From: Curvibacter microcysteis
GTDB taxonomy: Bacteria; Pseudomonadota; Gammaproteobacteria; Burkholderiales; Burkholderiaceae_C
Direction: 5' to 3' (one strand)
Assembly (NCBI RefSeq): GCF_028649435.1
Contig: NZ_JAQSIN010000004.1
Length of the DNA: 64,000 bases
How positions within the stretch are numbered: the stretch's first letter is position 1; every line of letters begins with the position of its first letter. Below are positions 17,654 through 25,655 of the stretch, piece by piece. The notes under the pieces are model-generated. The model did not search any database, was not told where the DNA came from, and saw nothing but the letters and a program-made list of their open reading frames with translations. The translations under genes were made by a program, and so were the position numbers.

Positions 17654-20272
17654 ATGACCGAAGAAAACAAGCCGCTGTCCGACGCTGAACCCAGCGCCAA
17701 CGAAGCCTTCAACGACCTGCCGCAAACCAAGATTGACACCAACCAGGCAGGCGCATCCGAAGGCTATGGCGAAGGCGCGATCCAGATCCTGGAAGGCCTG
17801 GAAGCGGTGCGCAAGCGCCCCGGCATGTACATCGGCGACACCAGCGACGGCACCGGTCTGCACCACCTGGTGTTCGAGGTGGTGGACAACTCCATCGACG
17901 AGGCCCTCGCCGGCCACTGCGATGACATCGTCGTCACCATCCACACCGACAACTCGATCAGCGTGACCGACAACGGCCGCGGCATCCCCACCGGCGTGAA
18001 GATGGACGACAAGCACGAGCCCAAGCGCAGTGCCGCCGAAATCGCCTTGACGGAGCTGCACGCCGGCGGCAAGTTCAACCAGAACAGCTACAAGGTGTCG
18101 GGCGGCTTGCACGGCGTGGGCGTGAGCTGCGTGAACGCGCTGTCCAAGTGGCTGCGCCTGACCGTGCGCCGCGAAGGCAAGGTGCACCAAATCGAGTTCG
18201 CCAAGGGTTTTGTGCAAAACCGCTTGCTCGAGACCGTGGACGGCTTTGAAGTCTCGCCCATGAAGGTCACCGGCGCCACCGAAAAGCGCGGCACCGAGGT
18301 GCACTTCCTGCCCGACACCGAGATCTTTCAGCAGAACAACGACTTCCACTACGAGATCCTGTCCAAGCGCCTGCGCGAGCTGAGCTTCCTGAACAACGGC
18401 GTGCGCATCCGCCTGAAGGACGAGCGCAGCGGCAAAGAGGACGACTTCTCCGGCGCCGGTGGCGTGCGCGGCTTTGTTGAGTTCATCAACAAGGGCAAGC
18501 AGGTGCTGCACCCCAATGTGTTCTACGCCCACGGCGAGCGCCCGGCCGAGACCTACGGCGGCATTGCCGGCACCCACATCGGCGTCGAAGTGGCGATGCA
18601 GTGGAACAGCGGCTACAACGAAAGCGTGCTGTGCTTCACCAACAACATCCCGCAACGTGACGGCGGCACCCACCTGACCGGCCTGCGCGCGGCCATGACC
18701 CGCGTCATCAACAAGTACATCGAAGAACAAGACCTGGCCAAGAAGGCCAAGGTCGAAGTCAGCGGCGACGACATGCGCGAAGGCCTGTGCTGCGTGCTGT
18801 CCGTCAAGGTGCCCGAGCCCAAGTTCAGCAGCCAGACCAAGGACAAACTGGTCTCCAGCGAAGTGCGTGCACCGGTGGAAGACATCGTCAGCAAGCTGCT
18901 GACCGACTACCTGCAAGAGCGCCCGAACGACGCCAAGATCATCTGCGGCAAGATCATCGAAGCCGCCCGGGCCCGCGAAGCCGCGCGCAAGGCGCGTGAG
19001 ATGACGCGCCGCAAGGGCGTGCTCGACGGCATGGGCCTGCCCGGCAAGCTGGCCGACTGCCAGGAAAAAGACCCCGCGATGTGCGAAATCTACATCGTCG
19101 AGGGTGACTCCGCCGGCGGCTCGGCCAAGCAAGGCCGCGACCGCAAATTTCAGGCCATCCTGCCGCTGCGCGGCAAGATCCTGAACGTCGAAAAAGCCCG
19201 CTACGAAAAGCTGCTGACCAGCAACGAAATCCTGACCCTGATCACCGCGCTGGGCACCGGCATCGGCAAGGCGGGCGGCAACAGCGGTGGCGACGACTTC
19301 AACGTCGCCAAGCTGCGCTACCACCGCATCATCATCATGACCGACGCCGACGTCGACGGCGCCCACATCCGCACCCTGCTGCTGACCTTCTTCTACCGCC
19401 AGATGCCTGAGCTGGTCGAGCGTGGCCACATCTACATCGCCCAGCCGCCGCTCTACAAGGTCAAGGCCGGCAAGGAAGAGCTGTACCTGAAGGACGGCCC
19501 CGCGCTCGACGGCTTCTTGCTGCGCATCGCGCTCAAGGACGCCAGCATCACCACCGGCGGCCCGAGCTCGCAAACCCTGCAAGGCGAGACCCTGGCCGAG
19601 CTGGCGCGCAAGCACCAGATCGCCGAGAACGTGATCGCCCGCCTGAGCAACTTCATGGATGCCGAGGCCCTGCGCGCCATTGCCGACGGCGTGGCCCTGA
19701 ACCTGGACAGCGTGGCCGAAGCCGAAGCCAGCGCCGTGCGCCTGCAAGCCAAGCTGCGCGAGCTGACCACCACCGGTGTGCCCGCCGAAGTGGCTGGCGA
19801 GTTTGACGTGCGCACCGACAAGCCGGTGCTGCGCATCAGCCGCCGCCACCACGGCAACGTCAAGAGCAGCGTGCTGACGCAAGACTTTGTGCACGGCGCC
19901 GACTACGCTGCCCTGGCCGAGGCCGCCGAAACCTTCAAGGGCCTGCTCAACGACGGCGCCAAGGCCGTGCGCGGCGAGGGCGAACGCCAGAAGGAAGAGA
20001 AGGTGGGTGACTTCCGCCAGGCCATGAAGTGGCTGATCTCCGAAGCCGAACGCACCACCAGCCGCCAGCGCTACAAGGGTCTGGGCGAGATGAACCCCGA
20101 GCAGCTGTGGGAAACCACCATGGACCCCAACGTGCGCCGCCTGCTGCGCGTGCAGATCGACGACGCGATTGAAGCCGACCGCGTGTTCACCATGCTGATG
20201 GGCGACGAGGTGGAACCGCGCCGTGACTTCATTGAGACGAACGCGCTGAGGGCGGGGAATATTGATGTGTGA
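17654..20272 (+). CDS. gyrB: DNA gyrase subunit B
   Basis: 872 residues, longer than E. coli GyrB (804) but within the range of betaproteobacteria. It is the ATPase subunit that, with GyrA, introduces negative supercoils. GHKL ATPase motifs (VVDNSIDEALAGHC, GGLHGVGVSCVNALS), the TOPRIM start EGDSAGGSAKQGRDRKFQAI and the acidic DADVDGAHIRTLLLTFFYRQ are intact, and the C-terminus ends RRDFIETNALRAGNIDV as usual. A ~45-residue polar N-terminal extension precedes the first ATPase helix. It closes the dnaA-dnaN-gyrB group; the next gene on the right is on the opposite strand and belongs to the defence island. Confidence 0.99.
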   Translation: MTEENKPLSDAEPSANEAFNDLPQTKIDTNQAGASEGYGEGAIQILEGLEAVRKRPGMYIGDTSDGTGLHHLVFEVVDNSIDEALAGHCDDIVVTIHTDNSISVTDNGRGIPTGVKMDDKHEPKRSAAEIALTELHAGGKFNQNSYKVSGGLHGVGVSCVNALSKWLRLTVRREGKVHQIEFAKGFVQNRLLETVDGFEVSPMKVTGATEKRGTEVHFLPDTEIFQQNNDFHYEILSKRLRELSFLNNGVRIRLKDERSGKEDDFSGAGGVRGFVEFINKGKQVLHPNVFYAHGERPAETYGGIAGTHIGVEVAMQWNSGYNESVLCFTNNIPQRDGGTHLTGLRAAMTRVINKYIEEQDLAKKAKVEVSGDDMREGLCCVLSVKVPEPKFSSQTKDKLVSSEVRAPVEDIVSKLLTDYLQERPNDAKIICGKIIEAARAREAARKAREMTRRKGVLDGMGLPGKLADCQEKDPAMCEIYIVEGDSAGGSAKQGRDRKFQAILPLRGKILNVEKARYEKLLTSNEILTLITALGTGIGKAGGNSGGDDFNVAKLRYHRIIIMTDADVDGAHIRTLLLTFFYRQMPELVERGHIYIAQPPLYKVKAGKEELYLKDGPALDGFLLRIALKDASITTGGPSSQTLQGETLAELARKHQIAENVIARLSNFMDAEALRAIADGVALNLDSVAEAEASAVRLQAKLRELTTTGVPAEVAGEFDVRTDKPVLRISRRHHGNVKSSVLTQDFVHGADYAALAEAAETFKGLLNDGAKAVRGEGERQKEEKVGDFRQAMKWLISEAERTTSRQRYKGLGEMNPEQLWETTMDPNVRRLLRVQIDDAIEADRVFTMLMGDEVEPRRDFIETNALRAGNIDV

Positions 20273-20446
20273 TGGGGGCGTTTGATCTGGCTTGGTTGAA
20301 GGCCTGATCCGCCAGCCCCAAGCGACTGCGTTGATGGCCGGTGCAGTGGCCACACTGGCGCGGCAGCCTCGGGTCTCTCACTGGGCGTGTCGGTCACGGC
20401 TGGCACCAGGCCCTGGGCTCTGACCTGGGTTGGCAAGGCCCTGAAG

Positions 20447-20475
20447 TTGACTCAGGCCAGGCCTTAACTTACAGT
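20447..20475 (+). promoter_or_regulatory. Predicted promoter in the gyrB-Abi gap
   Basis: -35 TTGACT (20447-20452), a 17-bp spacer, -10 TACAGT (20470-20475). It points toward the terminator-like hairpin described as a candidate small RNA. The rest of the 286-bp gap (20273-20446) shows nothing I recognise. Confidence 0.4.
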
Positions 20476-20481
20476 ACGGCC

Positions 20482-20537
20482 CAACACGGCCCCCTTCGGC
20501 AAAAACGCTTCGGCGTTCAGCTGCTTGGGGGTTTTTT
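20482..20537 (+). ncRNA. Candidate ~55-nt small RNA or terminator next to the Abi gene
   Basis: Downstream of the predicted promoter lies a compact foldable segment: CCCCC (20490-20494) pairs with GGGGG (20527-20531), GCA (20499-20501) with TGC (20522-20524), and AACGC (20504-20508) with GCGTT (20513-20517) around a UUCG tetraloop, followed by six T residues (20532-20537). This is a complete intrinsic terminator on the plus strand. It could simply end the gyrB transcript, or be a short independent RNA running antisense to the 3' side of the Abi mRNA. Abi_2/HEPN proteins have been reported with neighbouring non-coding RNA antitoxins (from memory), which makes the second reading worth testing. 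Confidence 0.4.
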
Positions 20538-20558
20538 CATGGCTTGGCCGAAAAGCGG

Positions 20559-21566
20559 TCACCACGGGCGGGCCTCCCAGCCGGGGTCCACACCCAAGCC
20601 GAGCAAATTCAGGCCTAAGTGATCCAGTGGCGGAAACTGGTTCAGCAAAAGCGCCTTCAAGCGGCTCCCCCACGTTGACGACGGGTTGATCCGCAGCATC
20701 AGGTGTTGAATCATGCACAACAACAAGAAGGGCCGCGCCAGCCTGTGCGCATCGCCGTGAAACCCGGCCAGTGCAGGCACTTCGGCCACAGGCGGTAGCT
20801 TGGGTTGGTCCACGATGTTGCGGTTCCACAGCCGGCTGTGGTGGGCACAGACGTTGCGCACATAGTTCAAGCTGCGCAGCCATGTCGCAAAGGTTCGGCC
20901 GTTGCTGAGTCCGTAGCCTTGGGCAATGTGGTCTTGATCGGCTTCTTTCATGCCACCGTAGAGCGTGGACAGGGTGCCAAAGTCCCACACCTCGCAGGCC
21001 ACCCAGATGGGCACGGGCAGCCCGTACTTCTCCTTGTTGTGCCGCATGAATTCTTCTTTGGACCGGCTGACCAAGCCCGCATGCTTGGTCAGCCATTCAT
21101 GGTGCCGGGTCAGGCCTGAGCGCTGATCCAACTCCGTCGCAAAAGAGGCGTGGAACAACTCGGGCTTGAGGTAGGCAAAAGGATCTGACTGGCCCAAGGT
21201 GTGGGAAATGTCCACCCGCAGGGCCACCTCAATGCGCTCCAGGGCATCCATGGTCAGCAGCCGCAAGCGCTTGTCGAACACGTAGAGGTCCACAGCGTCC
21301 TCAAAGCGGGCACCAGGCTTGAACGCCTCCAGAGGGATGCGGGCCGTCCTGACCTGCTTCGGCTTGCCAATGACGCTGGGGTGCCAGACCGAACACGGCC
21401 CTGAGCGTTCCCTGAACGCAAACCAGTACCCGCTGAGCCGGTAGTAGCCAATGCGCTTCAGGCAAGCCTCTGCCTTGGGCTCATCGGTCACCAACATGCC
21501 TCGGTCGATCAACTGCTGGAGCTGATCCGCCACGCTGAGCCAAGGCTTGGCATAGGGCTGCACCAT
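20559..21566 (-). CDS. Abi_2 family abortive-infection protein (HEPN ribonuclease)
   Basis: 335 residues. The start ATG at 21566 is chosen because AAGGAGG lies seven bases upstream on its strand; a longer frame from 21605 has no such site. The protein matches the AbiD/AbiF (Abi_2) family: ERGIGYYRLSGYW-like text (LKRIGYYRLSGYWFAF, about residues 35-50), DLYVFDKRLRLLTMDALERI, and the C-terminal HEPN motif R-N-V-C-A-H at about residues 236-242 in the context RNVCAHHSRLWNR. HEPN Rx4H motifs cut RNA, and Abi_2 proteins block phage by growth arrest. It sits between gyrB and the type I restriction operon on the same strand as that operon, 108 bp beyond hsdS. Confidence 0.9.
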   Translation of the reverse strand: MVQPYAKPWLSVADQLQQLIDRGMLVTDEPKAEACLKRIGYYRLSGYWFAFRERSGPCSVWHPSVIGKPKQVRTARIPLEAFKPGARFEDAVDLYVFDKRLRLLTMDALERIEVALRVDISHTLGQSDPFAYLKPELFHASFATELDQRSGLTRHHEWLTKHAGLVSRSKEEFMRHNKEKYGLPVPIWVACEVWDFGTLSTLYGGMKEADQDHIAQGYGLSNGRTFATWLRSLNYVRNVCAHHSRLWNRNIVDQPKLPPVAEVPALAGFHGDAHRLARPFLLLCMIQHLMLRINPSSTWGSRLKALLLNQFPPLDHLGLNLLGLGVDPGWEARPW

Positions 21567-21674
21567 CACCGGCCTCCTTGGTGACCCATGCGCGTCAAAG
21601 CCCACCGTGCAGCTGGCTGGTCGACTTGCCAGAGGGCGTGTTGAATGGGCATGGGCTTCTGGGTGTGAACGAGA

Positions 21675-23291
21675 TCAGGCCACCGCCTGCTCAATCAGTG
21701 CGGTAGCCAGTTGGGCATGCTGCTGCCGGGCGTCAGCCAGTTGGGCCTTGAGCTGGTCGCACAGGGCCATCAGTTCATCGACTTTGGCGACGATGCGATG
21801 TTGTTCGGCGAGGGGTGGAACGGGCGTCAACGCATCGCGTATCAATCCAATATTGAGCGTTGGCTGAGCAAGCGTCCGTGTGTCACCCAAGAACTGTTGA
21901 CGCATGAACTGGGTTTGCAATAGCCAGAGAACATATGGCGTGGACACTGCGCCGATCGGGACGATGCGACAAACAGCTCTCGCGATGTTGGCTCCCGCCC
22001 AGCTCGCAGGAGCAAGCCCCAGCTTGCCAATGCTACCGACGACACCCATCAAGATCTCGCCACCACGCAACTTCGTTCGCGCAAATTGCGCATCAACTTC
22101 TGGTGAGATCCGCTTTTCTGGCAAACGCTTAGGCGCGACCAAATCCAGATCTGCAATGCGAACGAATGGCACACCGTCTGCCGACTCAGGCCCGGGGACA
22201 AGAACGCCATAAGCGATGGGGAAGTCTGGTGCAATTAGGTCATTGAACCGTGCCCATGCCCATCCGTCCGGAAGTTTGAACGGCAGTTCAACGGGCATTG
22301 GCGTGACGGCACTGCCTGCCTTTTTGGCCTTTGAAGACGCGGCGCTCGTACGAGCCAGCAACTCTGAAGCAGGCTCATCATTCATGCATTGGGACACCAA
22401 CTTCCCCATCACCGCCAACTGCAACACCGTTTGCTTGAGCGCATCAATGCTGGCCTCGGTGGTGAAGAGGGTGTGGAAGTGTTCGGACAGGCGTTGCCAG
22501 TGGGCGCGGAAGTGGGCGGCGTCGGTGGCTTGGGTGAGGCTGTCCAGCAGGGCTTGCACCAGCTGGGCGTGGGCCGCTTCGGCATCGGCCTGGTCGGCTT
22601 CCAGCCGGTCGCACAGGGCCATCAGTTCATCGACTTTGGCGACGATGCGGTGTTGCTCGAGGACTGAGCAAACGGGTATTGGACGATCGGCGATATCCCC
22701 CTTGTTGAAGCCATCCTGCGCCGACCGGGAAATTCCCGAAAAGTAGGATTGACCCAAAGGACTAGACAAAAGCAAATAGAGGAATCGGCGGTCGAACATC
22801 GCGGAGCGATCGACCATCTTGACTAATGCTACGTTGTACGCACCGTCTTTCCCCCAAAAAATTTTGCCCACTGAAGCCCCGTACCGTCCGACAAGAATGT
22901 CCTCGGAAGTACAAAACTTAGACACAGCCTCTCGCCTAACGAACACAGGCTGCGGCTTCTCCCCAAGATCTCGAATTTGGATAAGCTGCACGTACCCGTG
23001 CTGCTGTACATCTGAGAATTCGCTCTTGGGTGGCTGTCCTCCACCCTGAAAGTCCAAAAGCTCAGCGAATCGCGTCCATGCCCATCCGAGAGGAAGAGCA
23101 AATGGGGACTCGTTTTCAGGCAAGCTCGCTGCATTGACCCTTCCAAGCAGCACATCGCCAGTTGGGTCAGCAGGATCTTGCGGAACAAGCTTGCCCCGGA
23201 TCGCCAGATCAAGAATCAACGCTCTCAGCTTCTTGATCCCCTCGGGCGCCCCCGCCACCAACGGCAAGTGCGCAGTCACCAGCGCTGTCAT
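21675..23291 (-). CDS. hsdS: Type I restriction-modification specificity subunit HsdS
   Basis: 538 residues. It carries two target-recognition domains (about 55-190 and 330-480) separated by conserved helical spacers; the spacer text IVAKVDELMALCD occurs twice (about 215 and 505), the hallmark of HsdS. Further markers are GIKKLRALILDLAIRGKLVPQ at the N-terminus and the typical SEFSDVQ / RTLAQPTLNIGLIRDALTPVPPLAEQHRI elements. HsdS chooses the DNA sequence modified or cut by the complex. The two recognition domains are visibly poorer in G+C than the flanking genes, consistent with exchange by recombination. The start ATG overlaps the hsdM stop by 4 bp. Confidence 0.95.
   Translation of the reverse strand: MTALVTAHLPLVAGAPEGIKKLRALILDLAIRGKLVPQDPADPTGDVLLGRVNAASLPENESPFALPLGWAWTRFAELLDFQGGGQPPKSEFSDVQQHGYVQLIQIRDLGEKPQPVFVRREAVSKFCTSEDILVGRYGASVGKIFWGKDGAYNVALVKMVDRSAMFDRRFLYLLLSSPLGQSYFSGISRSAQDGFNKGDIADRPIPVCSVLEQHRIVAKVDELMALCDRLEADQADAEAAHAQLVQALLDSLTQATDAAHFRAHWQRLSEHFHTLFTTEASIDALKQTVLQLAVMGKLVSQCMNDEPASELLARTSAASSKAKKAGSAVTPMPVELPFKLPDGWAWARFNDLIAPDFPIAYGVLVPGPESADGVPFVRIADLDLVAPKRLPEKRISPEVDAQFARTKLRGGEILMGVVGSIGKLGLAPASWAGANIARAVCRIVPIGAVSTPYVLWLLQTQFMRQQFLGDTRTLAQPTLNIGLIRDALTPVPPLAEQHRIVAKVDELMALCDQLKAQLADARQQHAQLATALIEQAVA
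21755..21797. repeat. 43-bp direct repeat in hsdS, copy 1
   Basis: Identical over 43 bp to 22607-22649. It encodes the conserved helical spacer (RIVAKVDELMALCD) that follows each recognition domain. Such repeats let hsdS exchange recognition domains by homologous recombination. Confidence 0.85.
22607..22649. repeat. 43-bp direct repeat in hsdS, copy 2
   Basis: The second copy of the repeat at 21755-21797, in the same orientation, 852 bp away, following the other recognition domain of hsdS. Confidence 0.85.
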
Positions 23292-24757
23292 GCGTCACGC
23301 TCCAGCGCCTCGGCCAGCGCGGCCTTCAACTGCTCGCGCAACTGGGCAATGCCTTCTTGCTTCTTGGTGAAGGCGGCCAGCAGCTCGGCCGGGTCGTGGC
23401 TCACTTGTTCGCCCACGTGGGGGTTTTTGCAGTCCAGGTTCCAGCCCCGGGCTTTGATCTCGCCCAGGCTCACCTTCCAGGCCCGCTCGTTGGCTTGGCG
23501 GCTGGCAAAGCCATCGGCCTCGTGGCCCCACCAAGCCTCCTCCACCGTGAACTCTTCCACCCGCATAGGCCGGGTCTTGCTGTAGTTTTTGACGCCTGCG
23601 GGGTAGGGGTGCTCGTAGAACCACACCTCGCGCGTGGGGCGGCCTTTGGTGAAGAAGAGCAGGTTGGTCTTGATGCCGGTGTAGGGGTTGAACACGCCAT
23701 TGGGCAGGCGCACGACGGTGTGCAGGTCGCAGTCGGTGAGCAGCTTTTCTTTGATGCGGCTCTTGATGCCTTCGCCAAACAAAAAGCCATCGGGCAGCAC
23801 CACGGCGGCGCGGCCGCCGTCTTTGAGCAGGTGCATGATCAGCACCAAAAAGAGGTCCGCCGTTTCGCGGGTGCGGAAGGCGGCAGGGAAGTTGGTTTCA
23901 ATGCCGTCTTCTTCCATGCCGCCAAAGGGCGGGTTGGCCACGATGCAATCGACCCGGTCTTTGGGGCCCCAGCTGATGAGGGGGCGGGCCAGGGTGTTGT
24001 CGTGCCGGATCTGGTTGGGCACTTCAATGCCGTGCAAGATCATGTTGGTGGTGGCCAGCAGGTGGGGCAGCGGCTTTTTCTCGACGCCATGAATGCTGGC
24101 TTGCAGGGTGCGTTCGTCCTCGGGCGTTTTGACGTAGTGCTTGCGTTTGTGCTCGATGGTGCAGGTCAAGAACCCGCCAGTGCCGCAGGCGGGGTCCATG
24201 ACCTTTTCGTCGATCTTGGGGTCGACCATGCGCACCATGAACTCGGTGACCGGGCGCGGTGTGTAGAACTCGCCCGCGTTGCCCGCGTTTTGCAGGTCGC
24301 GCAGAAGCTGCTCGTACATGTCACCGAAGGCGTGACGCTCCTGCGCCTTGTTGAAGTCAACGGCCTCTTGGATTTTGTTGATGACCTGCCGGATGAGCTG
24401 GCCGGACTTCATGTAGTTGTAGGCGTCCTCGAACACGCCGCGCACCACGAAGGCGGCAGGCGTGGTGCTGTAGCTGTCCAGCTTTTGCAGGGAGGGGAAG
24501 AGTTCGTTGTCGATGAAGCTCTTCAGCTCTTCGCCGGTGATGCCTTCAGGGTTGGCCGCCCAGTTACGCCAGCGGTACGGCTCGGGCAAGGGCGAGCGGT
24601 AGTTGTCATCCAGCAGCTCCCATTCCTGCTCGCGGTCATCGAAGATTTTCAGGAAGAGCAGCCAGACGAGCTGGCCAATGCGTTGAGCGTCGCCGTCGAC
24701 GCCGACATCCTTGCGCATGATGTCTTGGATGGATTTGATGGAACTGCTGATGGACAT
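23288..24757 (-). CDS. hsdM: Type I restriction-modification DNA methyltransferase HsdM
   Basis: 489 residues from the ATG at 24757 (MSISSSIKSIQDIMRKDVG); the frame stays open to 24910 but that part overlaps the HNH gene and is low complexity. It is the N6-adenine methylase subunit: helical HsdM_N domain (about 5-135), SAM motif VMDPACGTGGFL, and catalytic motif IV NPPFGGM. It methylates the host recognition sites and, with HsdS, is needed for restriction. It overlaps hsdS by 4 bp and lies 52 bp after the HNH gene. Confidence 0.96.
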   Translation of the reverse strand: MSISSSIKSIQDIMRKDVGVDGDAQRIGQLVWLLFLKIFDDREQEWELLDDNYRSPLPEPYRWRNWAANPEGITGEELKSFIDNELFPSLQKLDSYSTTPAAFVVRGVFEDAYNYMKSGQLIRQVINKIQEAVDFNKAQERHAFGDMYEQLLRDLQNAGNAGEFYTPRPVTEFMVRMVDPKIDEKVMDPACGTGGFLTCTIEHKRKHYVKTPEDERTLQASIHGVEKKPLPHLLATTNMILHGIEVPNQIRHDNTLARPLISWGPKDRVDCIVANPPFGGMEEDGIETNFPAAFRTRETADLFLVLIMHLLKDGGRAAVVLPDGFLFGEGIKSRIKEKLLTDCDLHTVVRLPNGVFNPYTGIKTNLLFFTKGRPTREVWFYEHPYPAGVKNYSKTRPMRVEEFTVEEAWWGHEADGFASRQANERAWKVSLGEIKARGWNLDCKNPHVGEQVSHDPAELLAAFTKKQEGIAQLREQLKAALAEALERDA

Positions 24758-24809
24758 GTGAAATGGCAGTGTTGTTCTTGTTGTGGCGGGGGAAATGCTT
24801 GGCTGGGCT

Positions 24810-25655
24810 TCAGGAGTTGAAGTTGTGTTTGGCGCGGTGTGCGGCGAGGTAGGGTTGGTGTTTGGGCGATAGGGATCGGAGCCTTGCGTCGGTGGTGATG
24901 CCGAGAGCAAGCAAATCTACACCGCGAAGAGCGGTGCACCGTAGCAAGCGTCCTGCCTCATCAAAGCTGATCAGGCCCTGGTCGAACAGCTTGTCAATGG
25001 AAGCGGCCAAAAGCAGCCCGTTATAGGGGTCAAGGCAAGTCTCAGGGTCTTTGCTCTCGCGCCAAGGTACGACATGAGATGCAACCAGCGCCTTCTCGAT
25101 GCCGCAACCAGTAACCGCACATCGGCGATGCCAAATCTCCATCAAGTCTTTTCGATAGCGGCCTTGGCCGACGCGGGCTTCGATCAGCGCCTTCCTGGTT
25201 GTCGCAGTCACGACGCGTCCACCCAAGCCTGCATCAACGTCAGACGCTGCAGCGGCCCAGATCAGCGGATCAATGGCAGGGGAATCGTCGGCTTCGATCA
25301 AGGCTGCTGCTACAAAAGCATCCACAGCAGACTCATTCGCCAGCGAAAGCGCCCGCCCAGGCATGCCGCCAGCGTACTTGGTACTGTTACCTCTGTAGGA
25401 AGCGTCTTGAAAGACGACACCTGCGGCAATTGGTACTGCAGAGGCAACCCGGCGCGCATCCTCAGGATGAATAACCAGCGGAGCTGTGCGCATGGGCCGC
25501 AGAGTGTCTTCAGCTAACTTGATAGACACCCAGTTCCTCATCTTTGGATGCTGGAGCTTCCAAGATTTGGTTGAGCGGTCGGCGCTGGTAATGTCTTCAA
25601 AGCCTCGTTGGATCAGGGCTGCGCGAAGCTGATAGTTGTCGATGGACTTGGTCAT
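24810..25655 (-). CDS. HNH endonuclease embedded in the type I restriction operon
   Basis: 281 residues. The C-terminal third has an HNH-type signature: RRCAVTGCGIEKALVASHVVPW, then DPYNGLLLAASIDKLFDQGLISF (about residues 175-240), as in the HNH_2 family. The N-terminal two thirds (about 1-150) are of unknown fold with text such as MRNWVSIKLAEDTLRPM. Its ATG overlaps the hsdR stop by 4 bp and hsdM follows after 52 bp, so it is an operon member rather than a random insertion. G+C looks lower than in the flanking chromosomal genes. It may be an additional nuclease of the restriction system or an independent defence protein; the first is inference from coupling. Confidence 0.85.
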   Translation of the reverse strand: MTKSIDNYQLRAALIQRGFEDITSADRSTKSWKLQHPKMRNWVSIKLAEDTLRPMRTAPLVIHPEDARRVASAVPIAAGVVFQDASYRGNSTKYAGGMPGRALSLANESAVDAFVAAALIEADDSPAIDPLIWAAAASDVDAGLGGRVVTATTRKALIEARVGQGRYRKDLMEIWHRRCAVTGCGIEKALVASHVVPWRESKDPETCLDPYNGLLLAASIDKLFDQGLISFDEAGRLLRCTALRGVDLLALGITTDARLRSLSPKHQPYLAAHRAKHNFNS

